Shown: positions 35,951-44,608 of the stretch, piece after piece
How positions within the stretch are numbered: position 1 is the stretch's first letter
Layout: each line of letters starts with the position of its first letter
Origin: Polyangiaceae bacterium
GTDB taxonomy: Bacteria; Myxococcota_A; Polyangia; Polyangiales; Polyangiaceae
NCBI GenBank assembly: GCA_041389725.1
Contig: JAWKRG010000003.1
Location: 62,001 to 126,000 of the forward strand
Length of the DNA: 64,000 bases
Direction: 5' to 3'
Notes under the pieces: model-generated
What the model was told of the DNA's origin: nothing
Database searches by the model: none
What the model saw: the letters and a program-made list of their open reading frames with translations, nothing else
Program-made: the position numbers and the translations under genes

Positions 35951-36295
35951 CTACAGACCCATCAGCATCGCGACGACGGCGGAACACCACGCGAGCGAGA
36001 GAGCAATCGCAGCGACGGAGCGAAGCCGGGCTCGCGCGAATCCTGTCACCGCGGGGACGAAGCTCGACAGCGCAAGCACGCCAGACGCACCGAGCAGCAC
36101 GCGTCGCAAGAGCCCGCGCCACGCTTCGCTGCGCACGAACTCGTCGGCAAGCTCGCCGCGCAACAAGAACACCGCCCCCATCAGCAGCCACGCGCTTCCC
36201 ACCAACCACAGCGCCGCCGAACTCGCTCGTCCAGGAGGCGGGACCAGAGTCAGTGGCACGCTGCGCGGAGCGATGGACGGCCAGAGTGAGGGCAT
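35951..36295 (-). CDS. Small membrane protein
   Basis: A 114-residue protein starting MPSLWPSIAPRSVPL. Three hydrophobic segments: ALWLVGSAWLLMGAVFLL, VLLGASGVLALSSFVPAVTG and SVAAIALSLAWCSAVVAMLMG. The upstream part of the same open frame (to 36742) is antisense to the GST gene and has no membrane character, so it was excluded. No family recognised. It may share a promoter region with the GST gene. Confidence 0.58.
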   Translation of the reverse strand: MPSLWPSIAPRSVPLTLVPPPGRASSAALWLVGSAWLLMGAVFLLRGELADEFVRSEAWRGLLRRVLLGASGVLALSSFVPAVTGFARARLRSVAAIALSLAWCSAVVAMLMGL

Positions 36296-36379
36296 CTGCG
36301 CTGGTGAACGGTGGCGCGGAAGAAAGCTTGAGCGGCGCGCCGATTGCAGCGTCTTGCATGCCGGAGTAGGGGTTGGACC

Positions 36380-37117
36380 ATGGCTCCGACGACGCCTCGT
36401 TACGAGCTCTACTACTGGCCGACCATTCAGGGCCGCGGCGAGTTCGTACGTCTCGCTCTCGAGGCCGCGGGCGCGACCTACGACGACGTGGCACGTCGAC
36501 CGGAGAAGGACGGCGGTGGCGTGCCGGCGCTCATTCGCGTACTGCAAGAAGGAAGCGACGAGTGGCTGCCCTTCGCTCCCCCGGTCCTTCGCTTCGACGG
36601 AGTCACGGTCAGCCAGACGGCCGCGATCTTGGACGAGATCGCGCCGACGTTGAGGCTCGTTCGGTCTTCGAAGCGTGCGCTGGCCCTCGCCTATCAATTG
36701 ACGGTGGCAGACTTCGTGAGCGAAGTGCACGACACTCACCATCCCGTGTCACCCATGCTCCACTACGAGGATCAGGTCGACGCGGCAAAGTCGCGCGCGC
36801 GCGCCTTCCGGGCAGAGCGCATGCCAAAGTACCTTCGCTATTTCGAACGGGTACTGGAGCGCGGCAGCGACGACGGGCCTTGGCTCTTCGGCGACGAGCC
36901 GAGCTATGTCGATCTTTCCCTGTTCCAACTCATCTCGGGCCTGCGCTACGCGTTTCCCAACGCAACGGAGCGTTTCGTCCATGAGGTTCCGCACCTACTC
37001 GCGTTGGCCGAACGCGTGAACCAAGTGCCGAACATCGCGCGCTACTTGGCGTCGGAGCGCCGTCTGCCCTTCAATCAGAACGGGATCTTCCGTCACTATC
37101 CGGAGCTGGATCCCTAG
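36380..37117 (+). CDS. Glutathione S-transferase-like protein
   Basis: A 245-residue GST-fold protein. The N-terminal thioredoxin-like domain starts YELYYWPTIQGRGEFVRLALEAAG (sigma/alpha-like Tyr region) and contains PPVLRFDGVTVSQTAAIL, the glutathione-binding cis-Pro and Ser. The C-terminal helical domain is LALAYQLTVADFVSEVHDTHHPV to the end. Length is normal. The substrate is not known. The start ATG 36380 gives the family N-terminus. Its 3-prime end overlaps the convergent esterase gene by 47 bases. Confidence 0.88.
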   Translation: MAPTTPRYELYYWPTIQGRGEFVRLALEAAGATYDDVARRPEKDGGGVPALIRVLQEGSDEWLPFAPPVLRFDGVTVSQTAAILDEIAPTLRLVRSSKRALALAYQLTVADFVSEVHDTHHPVSPMLHYEDQVDAAKSRARAFRAERMPKYLRYFERVLERGSDDGPWLFGDEPSYVDLSLFQLISGLRYAFPNATERFVHEVPHLLALAERVNQVPNIARYLASERRLPFNQNGIFRHYPELDP

Positions 37118-38099
37118 CTGCCGTCCAAAACGCGAAGGCTTCGTCCAGATACACTTCACGCGCGCCGTGGCCGGTCGCGTGGGCGCGCACCTGGACTGGC
37201 CAGCCCAGGTGCGTCAGGGTTTTCGCCAACGCGTCCGCACCGGGGCCGACGGAGTCCTGCTTGCCGTATCCGATGTAGAACGGTCGCGGTGCGAGGGAGC
37301 CCGCGGTCTTCACGTTCAGGTTCGCTCCCCCGGACATGGCGCCATAGCCGTCGACCGCGAGGGCGCCGTGCAGAGCTGCAGCGACGACGAAGTACGCCCC
37401 CGCCGAGGAGCCCGCGAGGTACACGCGATCGAAGTGCACGCCGAGGGTCCGCTCCAGTTTCTCGCGCTTGGCCTTTAGCTTGTCGACGAAGGGCGGCGCC
37501 TGCCGAGGAAAGGCCACTCCGGACGTCGGCCAACTCCACCATTTCGTGTGCCCTTTGGGGGCAAAGCCTTGTTCTCCCCGGGGAATGAGCGCGGCGACGC
37601 CGGCGCGCTTGGCCGCGCTCGCTACCACACGCTCGAAGTTCGTCTTCTGTACGCTCTCTCCGCGGGGGGGAACGATGCCGTGCAGATAGATGAGCAGCTG
37701 CGACGTGCGCTTCTCGGGCAGCACGAAACAGGTTTCCTCGTCAAGCACCGCGACCTCGTCGATGCACCAGTCGGTTTGCGCGCGAGGCGGCAGTGGCGGC
37801 GGCCAGGGCGCTGTTCTCTGCGCAGAGGCGCTGGGCGCGGCGGTGGCCGTGTTGGTTGTCGACGTGTTCGACGTCGACGAGTGGGTTGTCGCCGCGATCG
37901 TGCCGGGCGCCGCTGTGGACGCAGACGCCGCTCGCCGCGCGTCCCCGGGCGTCGCCCTCGCAGGCGGCGAGGCGATGGCATGCGCCCCCTGTTCCGCACC
38001 TGGCGCGGGTCGACAGCTCGGCAGGCAAAGCAAGAGAGCTCCGCCGAGAACACACGTGCACCAATGCCCTGCGGCACACCCCGTCAGTGCGGCGGTCAT
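37071..38099 (-). CDS. Lipoprotein esterase of PHB-depolymerase/feruloyl-esterase type
   Basis: A 342-residue protein with lipobox (LLLCLPSC) and a long Ala/Ser/Thr-rich linker, then an alpha/beta-hydrolase domain: LLIYLHGIVPP (oxyanion), AGSSAGAYFV (nucleophile Ser in GSSAG), acid candidate in YGKQDSVGPG and His in ATGHGAREVY. It probably acts on an ester polymer or esterified polysaccharide outside the cytoplasm; the substrate is unknown. It overlaps the 3-prime end of the upstream lipoprotein gene by 4 bases (ATGA-type) and forms an operon with it. Confidence 0.8.
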   Translation of the reverse strand: MTAALTGCAAGHWCTCVLGGALLLCLPSCRPAPGAEQGAHAIASPPARATPGDARRAASASTAAPGTIAATTHSSTSNTSTTNTATAAPSASAQRTAPWPPPLPPRAQTDWCIDEVAVLDEETCFVLPEKRTSQLLIYLHGIVPPRGESVQKTNFERVVASAAKRAGVAALIPRGEQGFAPKGHTKWWSWPTSGVAFPRQAPPFVDKLKAKREKLERTLGVHFDRVYLAGSSAGAYFVVAAALHGALAVDGYGAMSGGANLNVKTAGSLAPRPFYIGYGKQDSVGPGADALAKTLTHLGWPVQVRAHATGHGAREVYLDEAFAFWTAARDPAPDSDGRSRSD

Positions 38100-39652
38100 T
38101 TCACTGCTTGGGCCGTGGCTTCGGCGGCCGTGCGCCGCTCTGTGGCACGTCCACGCAGCTCCGGTGGCAACTTCTTTTCCGCGGACGCGTAGCGCGCCGC
38201 AACGTCTTGCCAATACTTGCGCGGAGCGTTGGCGGGCGGCGCGGTCTCGAGCAGAACTCCCGCGGCGAAAGCGGCGAAGCCTGCGAGCGAGGGACTGCGC
38301 TTGCCCAGACCATCAAGAGGCGCAACCTGCGTCAGCTCGGCAGGCAGGTGCGGCCCTTGCAGCATCATCGCGGCAGCATCTTTCGGGCCGTGTTTCAACA
38401 CATCGGCGAGCGCCACGAGCAGTTCGGGCTCGGCGCCCGAAAGCCCAGCGGCCACCTGGCCTGCATGCGCGAAATCCTCGGCGCGCCAATAGGTGCGACC
38501 CATCTCGAACAAGTGCCGCGCATACAGCCGGCGCGTGTCGGCTTCCGGCTTGGCCGCGTCGAGTCTCAAGCGAACGAAGGCAGGAAGCCCGCGGTGCAGC
38601 AGACTACGCATCATGCCCGGTCGGGTCACGTCGGCGTCGGGCACTAACAGCGAAACGTAGAAGGTCGGAAGCACTTCGGCCAAAGCCTCGTCCCAGGGCT
38701 GTGCTCCTTCCGGTTCTACGGGGCCAGGCAAGAGCAAAGCATCCAAGGCATCGATGCGCCGTCCGGCATACAGCGTGGAGAGCATCTTGCGCGCGCGAGC
38801 GACTCGCTCGTCGTGCAGTACGCCGACGTCCGACAGCAGCCGCAAGCCGACCAGCGCGGCGTCGCGCCCGCGTGCCTTGCGAGGCTCGAGAGCTTGATCC
38901 AGTGTGGCGTAGTAGGCCTCGGTCAGCTCGTCGTCGCCACGGATGTCGTCGGGAAGCGGCGCGGAGCGTGCCACTTCGACGAAGCGCATGTCGGCCATGC
39001 CGGCTTCCACGGCGACGATGCCTTTGCCGTATCCAGACAGGGCCGCGCCCTGATTCGACAGCTCGAACACCGCGGCCGCCTGGCCCTGAATCCACTTGGC
39101 CAGGGTGCCTTTGACGAAGGCGTCCACCCGCGCACGATCATGCGGTGGCGGCAGGACGGGAGGGGAGCGGACCAGACGTCGCAGGCGGGCAGCGATGGTG
39201 AGCCCCAAGAGCGCGTCCTTCACGTCGCTACGCGTCGACGCGGGCGGCGTGTAGTCCCCGACGAGCGCGTCGCGACACTCCGGCGCTGCGCGTTCGGCGC
39301 GCAAGGCCCGCACGACGCCCGTGGGAAACAGCGAACAACTTTCCAGGGCCCACAGCTCGGCGTCTCTCGCCGCCCCGTCCTTTCGTAGCGCGTTTGCCAG
39401 AAGGCGCTCCGACGTCTCGCGGGTACATGTCTGCAGCTTCGCTGGCGCTTTGGCAACGGGCTCACCGCAGCTCGCTGGCGGCGCACCCCAAGCAGCGTCG
39501 GTGGCGGCCGGCGGCGCGACGGGGGTCTCGACGGCAGGTGGTGGGTTGGTATCGGAGTGCGGCGCGCGCGCGGGCGGTGGGGGCGCTGCGCCGCAGCCAA
39601 ATGTCAGCAACGCCAAACCGGAGACGAACGCACGCAGCATGAGCAAACGCAT
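38096..39652 (-). CDS. Large lipoprotein, helical, unknown
   Basis: A 518-residue lipoprotein with a signal (MRLLMLRAFVSGLALLTFGC) and lipobox. After a Pro/Ala-rich linker, the rest is all-helical by pattern (long Ala/Leu/Arg-rich helices, possibly TPR-like), without a named domain. Its stop overlaps the start of the esterase gene by 4 bases, so the two proteins are probably made together and may form one envelope complex. Confidence 0.75.
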   Translation of the reverse strand: MRLLMLRAFVSGLALLTFGCGAAPPPPARAPHSDTNPPPAVETPVAPPAATDAAWGAPPASCGEPVAKAPAKLQTCTRETSERLLANALRKDGAARDAELWALESCSLFPTGVVRALRAERAAPECRDALVGDYTPPASTRSDVKDALLGLTIAARLRRLVRSPPVLPPPHDRARVDAFVKGTLAKWIQGQAAAVFELSNQGAALSGYGKGIVAVEAGMADMRFVEVARSAPLPDDIRGDDELTEAYYATLDQALEPRKARGRDAALVGLRLLSDVGVLHDERVARARKMLSTLYAGRRIDALDALLLPGPVEPEGAQPWDEALAEVLPTFYVSLLVPDADVTRPGMMRSLLHRGLPAFVRLRLDAAKPEADTRRLYARHLFEMGRTYWRAEDFAHAGQVAAGLSGAEPELLVALADVLKHGPKDAAAMMLQGPHLPAELTQVAPLDGLGKRSPSLAGFAAFAAGVLLETAPPANAPRKYWQDVAARYASAEKKLPPELRGRATERRTAAEATAQAVK

Positions 39653-39701
39653 ACCGTAGCGCCGCCCAACACAGCAAGAGGATCGACGGGCACAACCGCA
39701 G

Positions 39702-40886
39702 TCAGTGCCGGACAGTCCCTAGTTGGCGCAGGGCGCCGGCCAAGCGCTCGTAGTCCTGGGCGTCATTGTAGAGCTGCGCGGAAACTCGCAGGCAGCGCTG
39801 GCCGGGCGCGGGAAACGCGAAGATCGGGACCTCGATGGAGAAGCGCTCCAGCAACTCGGTTTGGAGTGGATCCAACTCGAACACGGATCCCGGAGGCGGT
39901 GCGGGCCAGGGCAGCGACACGGTGGCCATGCTGCCCAGCATGTGTTCGGGAGCAGGCGGTTCCAACGACAGCGTGTGGAGCAAGAGTTTGCGCCCCTCGA
40001 CTGCCAGTGCATGGTTGCGCTCCATCAGGGCTTCGACGCTTCCCAGTTGGGCTCGCAAGAACTCGAGTGCCTCGGGCACGCATAGCGTGGCAGAGAAGTC
40101 GCCGGTCCCGCACCAGTCGAACTCCTCCCAGAGCTTGCTGCGCGGGCGCGTGGAAGAGTAGCCGTGACTGATGACCGCGGGGTGGAGTCCCTCTTGGCGA
40201 TCACGCCGCACGAACAAGAAGCCTGCAGCCTTCGGCGCGCACAGCCACTTGTGGAAGTTCCCCGTGTAGTAGCTGGCGCCGAGCGCGCGAAGGTTCAGGG
40301 GCAGCATGCCAGGCGCGTGCGCGCCGTCGACGAGCGTGGGGATCCCGCGCGCTTCCGCCGCCGAGACGATGCGCTCCACGGGCAGGACCAGCGCCGTTGG
40401 GCTGGTGACGTGGTCGATCATCAGCAGCCGCGTGCGTTCGCTCAGGCACGACAAGACGGCGGACTCCACCTCGGCTTCATCTGCGACGGGGAACGGCAGT
40501 GTCGCGACCACCAGTTTCGCGCCGGCGCGCTCTGCGTGATGGCGCAGCGCATTTTTGCACGCCGGGTAGCCGTGATTGGTCGTCAGGACTTCGTCGCCGG
40601 GTGCGAGCCGCAAGCTGCTCGCGACGGCGTTGACGCCCTCGGTCGCATTGCGCACGAAGGCAATGTCCAGGGCGTCCGCTCCGACCAGCTCCGCAACGCA
40701 GGTCCGCGCACGCTCGAGCAACTCCGGCAGTCGGCGCATGAAGAAGCGCACGGGTTGGCGCTCCATTTCGTCCATGATCGCCAGCTGTGCCGCCCGCACG
40801 ACCTTCGGGCACGCGCCGAAGGAGCCGTGGTTCAAGTAAGTCACGTCCGAATCGAGGCTGAAGGCGTTGGCATGCGCGCTGGGCAT
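39702..40886 (-). CDS. Class V aminotransferase, isopenicillin-N-epimerase-like
   Basis: A 394-residue PLP enzyme. N-terminal YLNHGSFGACPKVV, the cofactor-binding FVRNATEGVNAVASSL, HVTSPTALVLPV, and the lysine region YYTGNFHKWLCAPKAAGFL (the HKW lysine). These fit the epimerase/cysteine-desulfurase-like class V group. A true desulfurase loop with catalytic Cys is not obvious. It may act on an unusual amino acid or peptide; the substrate cannot be told. It is divergent from the thioesterase gene at 40999. Confidence 0.85.
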   Translation of the reverse strand: MPSAHANAFSLDSDVTYLNHGSFGACPKVVRAAQLAIMDEMERQPVRFFMRRLPELLERARTCVAELVGADALDIAFVRNATEGVNAVASSLRLAPGDEVLTTNHGYPACKNALRHHAERAGAKLVVATLPFPVADEAEVESAVLSCLSERTRLLMIDHVTSPTALVLPVERIVSAAEARGIPTLVDGAHAPGMLPLNLRALGASYYTGNFHKWLCAPKAAGFLFVRRDRQEGLHPAVISHGYSSTRPRSKLWEEFDWCGTGDFSATLCVPEALEFLRAQLGSVEALMERNHALAVEGRKLLLHTLSLEPPAPEHMLGSMATVSLPWPAPPPGSVFELDPLQTELLERFSIEVPIFAFPAPGQRCLRVSAQLYNDAQDYERLAGALRQLGTVRH

Positions 40887-40998
40887 GGCGCACTCTAGCA
40901 GCGCAGCGGCGCGGGCCGCTGCAGGACGTTACCGAGGCGGCTTGGGGTGCGGCACATTGGCGTTGCCAAGTCGAAGCGACCCTCCGACAATGCGCGCC

Positions 40999-41388
40999 AT
41001 GAACATCGACACGCACCTGGGTATCGATCCCGCACTTTGCGGTCGGCCCGTTGAGGTCGGCGAGGGCAGCGCACGTGTGGAGCTCACGACCACCAAGAAC
41101 ATGGCTGCCGACGACCGCGGATTGGTGCACGGTGGCTTCGTGTTCGGCCTGGCGGACTACGCCGCGATGCTTGCCGTCAACCATCCCCTGGTGGTGCTGG
41201 CCGGTGCGGACGTGAAGTTCCTGGCGCCCTCCACGACAGGCGAAGTCTTGGTGGCGTCGGCGCGCGTCAGCGAACGGGACGAAAAGCGCGCGACGGTGGA
41301 GGTCGAGGTGCGAGGAGGCGACAAGCCCGTGTTCTCTGGCACCTTCCGCTGTGCGATTCCGAAACGCCACGTGTTGGAGCCGCGCTAG
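40999..41388 (+). CDS. Hotdog-fold thioesterase
   Basis: A 129-residue PaaI/4HBT-type protein. The central helix and the motif DRGLVHGGFVFGLADYAAMLAV hold the catalytic Asp/Gly-His region typical of hotdog thioesterases. The second half has VKFLAPSTTGEVLVASARVSER, typical of the family. It hydrolyses acyl-CoA thioesters; chain type unknown. ATG 40990 would add three residues. Confidence 0.85.
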   Translation: MNIDTHLGIDPALCGRPVEVGEGSARVELTTTKNMAADDRGLVHGGFVFGLADYAAMLAVNHPLVVLAGADVKFLAPSTTGEVLVASARVSERDEKRATVEVEVRGGDKPVFSGTFRCAIPKRHVLEPR

Positions 41389-41401
41389 GGGGCGCTGCGC
41401 G

Positions 41402-42394
41402 TCAAGGCGCCCACATCAGGCCGAAGCGCAGCCCTCCGCGCAAGAAGTGGGCGCGATCCCGACCGCCGCTCGGCACGTAGTGTTCGTAGGCGGCCGCGAA
41501 CCCCGCCCAGGGAATGAAGCCCCGTGTGCGCAACGCCTTGACGCCGATGCCACCGCCGATGCGCCCGCCGTAGCTGAAGCGACCGTCGTCGGCCTGGAAC
41601 AGCGCGACCGGTGCGGCTTCGATGTCGTAGTGCCAGGCCACGTCGTGAAGCCGCAACACCACGGGAATGGCCGGAAAGTAGTTGATCACGAACTCCGTGG
41701 GCTCGGTGTTGGGTTTCAGCATGGCTCCACCGCCGAACTCGGGACCGAGCAATAGCGTTGCAGTGGTCGAGAAGCCGTAGCCCGCCAACAGGCGCCCGTA
41801 GCCCCCGCCGCCGAAAGTCCAAGTGCCCTCGGTACGTCTGATCTGAAGCAGGCCGCCTGTTTCCAGACTCAGACTGGGGCGGTCGGCGTCGGTCTGTCGG
41901 CCACGAAAGGGGCGCTCCACCTCTACCCAATAGGGACACTCGTCCGTGTCGCGCAATGCGCGCGTCAGCGCGTCGCGCTCGCGTTCGCGTCGACGAGCGG
42001 TGGCCACCTCATCACTCATCTCCCGGCGCAAGGCAAAGAGCTGTCGCGCGTCGCCTGCGCGAGCTGCGCGGCGCTGAAGCATTTGCAGGGCGCGACGGCG
42101 CGCCTCGGGCGCCGCGCGACACACGGACTCGAGCAGGGTACTGCGCATGGCGCGGTGCGCTTCGACGTCCGTGAACCAGCCAGTCAACTCTTCGGATGCG
42201 ACGATGCGCTCTACGTCCACGACGAGCGCCCGCGCGGCGGTCTCCAACTCGGACTCCGACTCGGCGCCCGCGGGAATGGCCATGAGACCCAGGGCGCCGA
42301 GCGCAGCGATGCCAGTGCGAAACTGCACGATGGATGCTGTCGTGGGGCCAATGTCCGGGGAAAGCAAGAGCCTATGCCGCAAAGCGTCGAACAT
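41402..42394 (-). CDS. Outer-membrane-associated protein with helical N-terminal part
   Basis: A 330-residue protein with a signal-like segment (GIAALGALGLMAIPAGAE). Residues about 35-165 are helical and rich in Arg/Glu. The second half consists of strands with Gly/aromatic turns (GLLQIRRTEGTWTFGGGGYG, LLLGPEFGGGAML, RFSYGGRIGGGIGVKAL) and ends GGLRFGLMWAP, consistent with a beta barrel. Function unknown. It is divergent from the acyltransferase gene. Confidence 0.66.
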   Translation of the reverse strand: MFDALRHRLLLSPDIGPTTASIVQFRTGIAALGALGLMAIPAGAESESELETAARALVVDVERIVASEELTGWFTDVEAHRAMRSTLLESVCRAAPEARRRALQMLQRRAARAGDARQLFALRREMSDEVATARRRERERDALTRALRDTDECPYWVEVERPFRGRQTDADRPSLSLETGGLLQIRRTEGTWTFGGGGYGRLLAGYGFSTTATLLLGPEFGGGAMLKPNTEPTEFVINYFPAIPVVLRLHDVAWHYDIEAAPVALFQADDGRFSYGGRIGGGIGVKALRTRGFIPWAGFAAAYEHYVPSGGRDRAHFLRGGLRFGLMWAP

Positions 42395-42449
42395 CCGTGA
42401 CGAAAACGTGAAGAACCAACGGGCCAGACCTGGGCCAAGCTCGGACGCT

Positions 42450-43247
42450 GTGACGAACCCTGCCCTCGGGATCTACACCTACGCGGAGTTCTTCGGCTGT
42501 GCAGTCGGCTTCTTGCCCTGCATGGCGATGTCGAAGCTCCGGCACCGCAAGGACCCCACTCAGCGCCGTCCGGGCCGCTGGATGCGACGCTTCGGTCGCG
42601 TCACTTCACGACTGACGCCAGTGTGGAGGTTCTCTACGGACGGGCCGACGCCCACGGACATCTTCGAGCGCGGCTACGTCGTGATCTCGAATCACGAGTC
42701 CACGGCAGACCCGTTCCTGCTGTCTTTCCTGCCCTGGGACATGCGCTGGGTCGCCAAGGAAGAGATCTTCAAGCTGCCCCTCATTGGTTGGCTGATGCAG
42801 TGCAGCGGTGACATTCCGCTGCGGCGCGGCGAGCGCAACAGCGTGGAAGAGATGATGGCGCAGTGTCGAGACACGCTCCGGGCAGGCATGCCGGTGATGA
42901 TGTTTCCCGAGGGGACGCGCTCACCCGACGGCAATCTCTTGCCCTTCAAAGATGGCGCGTTTCGCTTGGCGATCGAAGCAGGTGTTCCAATCTTGCCCGT
43001 GGCCATCGCGGGCACGCGAACCTGTCGGCCAAAAGGTTCGCTGTGGTTCGGGACGGCGCGGGCGCATGCCCGAGTTCTCGATCCGATCGAAACCACGGGC
43101 ATGACTCTCGACGACTTGCCGCGACTCCGCCAGCAAGCGCGAACCCGCATCGAACGCGCGCTGCCTGCAGTGCGACAACACGTCGGACTCGTGCCCTTGG
43201 CCCCAGCGCCATCACCACAGGTAAGCCAGCCCCAAGCGCACGGGTAG
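42450..43247 (+). CDS. plsC: 1-acyl-sn-glycerol-3-phosphate acyltransferase
   Basis: A 265-residue PlsC-type acyltransferase with a GTG start. Motif I is NHESTADP (NH-x4-D), motif III FPEGTRSPDG, and the VPILPVAIAGT segment completes the family pattern. A hydrophobic stretch is at the N-terminus (AEFFGCAVGFLPCMAM). It acylates lysophosphatidic acid or a related lysophospholipid at the membrane. The frame before 42450 has no domain signal. The last 36 bases overlap the convergent barrel gene. Confidence 0.88.
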   Translation: MTNPALGIYTYAEFFGCAVGFLPCMAMSKLRHRKDPTQRRPGRWMRRFGRVTSRLTPVWRFSTDGPTPTDIFERGYVVISNHESTADPFLLSFLPWDMRWVAKEEIFKLPLIGWLMQCSGDIPLRRGERNSVEEMMAQCRDTLRAGMPVMMFPEGTRSPDGNLLPFKDGAFRLAIEAGVPILPVAIAGTRTCRPKGSLWFGTARAHARVLDPIETTGMTLDDLPRLRQQARTRIERALPAVRQHVGLVPLAPAPSPQVSQPQAHG

Positions 43248-44309
43248 GTGGTACTCGCTGCGCGCTTGCGGCTCGGTCCCGGCGACGGCGTCGTAGTAGC
43301 GGTAGTAGTTGTCGTGCACCATGTAGAAGGGCGCGTGCACCCGGACCGATGCGACCAGCCGCGATTCGTGCAAGCGGAATAGCTCTACGCCGCCCTCGGC
43401 AAAAGCCTCCAGGCCGTTGCCATCGCCATAGAATCCGTCGGTCGCGCCGTTGTCTTCGACGTCCATCCCGCTGTAGCCGAGACCGCCGCCCAGGAACGGG
43501 GACACGTCTGTGTCGCCGAAGAAGTAGCGTGCACCGAGGGTCACGCCACCATAGGTAGCGGACTTCTCTTGGTTGAAGTCCCCCACTGTGATGTGCCCGA
43601 TGAAACCGAAAGCGAAGCGCGGCGTCTCGTAGTAGCCGATGGCCTCCAGGCTCCCGGTGCCATACACCCCCGCGGTCGGCACGCTGGTGCCGCCCAGGCC
43701 AATGCCCCACATGAACTCACCGGGCTTCTTCTTGTATTGCCGTGTCTCTTCTCCAACCAAGTTGTCGACGCGCTGGTCTTCCTGGACCGGACGATTGTGA
43801 ACCACGCTCTGAGCGAGACGCGGCCCGGCTTGAGTCATTTCTTCGGGACCGTCGAGCACTAGGCGCTGCGAGCGCACGACGCTTCCCGTTGGTGCCTCGT
43901 AGCTCACGCGCGCGATCAACTTGCTGCCCAAGCGCTCGAAGCTGACGCGGTAGGTCTCACTTCCGGGAACGCCCTCGGCCAATAGCGCCACACCTTGACC
44001 GCGGATCTCGTCGCAGACCATGCGGCCGGCGGTGTGAGCGGAGGCCGGGTCGAGACCAAAGTTGTCGACCACACACGCGACCCCCGTGCTCGGTGCCCTT
44101 GGCACGATGGCGCCCGCAGAGTTGTCGCGCGGCGCTACGGTCGCGCTAGTGGCCGTCGACTCCGACCCAGCGGATGGGAAAGCTGCCGAGGGCTGAACCG
44201 CCGGGGCCACGGGACCGGGTGTGGGTGTTGGGTCAGAGGACGCGTCCTGGGCATGGGCGCTGAGTGAGATGGCCGAGATTCCAAGCATCAAAGGGAGTGC
44301 AAGCTTCAT
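43212..44309 (-). CDS. Outer-membrane beta-barrel protein with N-terminal domain
   Basis: A 365-residue protein with signal (MKLALPLMLGISAISLSAHAQ) and a Pro/Ser-rich linker. Residues about 75-150 form a small domain with two Cys (GVACVVDNFGLDPA and MVCDEIRG). The C-terminal ~200 residues have barrel-like strands (GVTLGARYFFGDTDVSPFLGGGLGYSG, FMWGIGLGGTSV) and a terminal aromatic motif LGLAYLW. It is divergent from the PhaC-like fusion gene. Function unknown. Confidence 0.72.
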   Translation of the reverse strand: MKLALPLMLGISAISLSAHAQDASSDPTPTPGPVAPAVQPSAAFPSAGSESTATSATVAPRDNSAGAIVPRAPSTGVACVVDNFGLDPASAHTAGRMVCDEIRGQGVALLAEGVPGSETYRVSFERLGSKLIARVSYEAPTGSVVRSQRLVLDGPEEMTQAGPRLAQSVVHNRPVQEDQRVDNLVGEETRQYKKKPGEFMWGIGLGGTSVPTAGVYGTGSLEAIGYYETPRFAFGFIGHITVGDFNQEKSATYGGVTLGARYFFGDTDVSPFLGGGLGYSGMDVEDNGATDGFYGDGNGLEAFAEGGVELFRLHESRLVASVRVHAPFYMVHDNYYRYYDAVAGTEPQARSEYHLPVRLGLAYLW

Positions 44310-44349
44310 GGGACTAGGCCTAAGCAGGCCACGTGCCAGATTGGGCATC

Positions 44350-44360
44350 TGGTTCAACCA
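44350..44360. promoter_or_regulatory. Inverted repeat TGGTT-C-AACCA
   Basis: TGGTTCAACCA, or CTGGTT-C-AACCAG with the flanking bases, is an 11-13 bp dyad in the 299-bp divergent region between the barrel and the PhaC-like fusion genes. The same arms recur 96 bases downstream, which makes a transcription factor site likely. Confidence 0.5.
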
Positions 44361-44445
44361 GTTGAGGTTGCACGGGTTTCCTATGGCTGATTTTTCCTAC
44401 TGGCGGGTGCGTGGTCTCGGCGGCACAGGCGCCTCACGCCCAGTG

Positions 44446-44456
44446 TGGTTGAACCA
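44446..44456. promoter_or_regulatory. Inverted repeat TGGTT-G-AACCA
   Basis: GTGGTT-G-AACCAC (44445-44457) has the same TGGTT/AACCA arms as the site at 44350. It lies about 150 bp before the fusion gene start. Confidence 0.5.
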
Positions 44457-44608
44457 CCACGCCCGGGATCCGCGCTGTTCTTGGAGCGGCGAATAGGCCG
44501 TGGCTCGGACAATCCCGGCACTGCAGACGGGCCGGCCTTGCGAACCCACCTTGCCTCGCTCAGCCGCCAGGTGGCGGACGGCCGCCACCCTGGGTATTGC
44601 GATGGGCG

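Noticed and set aside
37690..39114. 474-residue plus-strand open frame
   Set aside because: Antisense to the esterase and helical lipoprotein genes; Arg/Ala-rich without structure.
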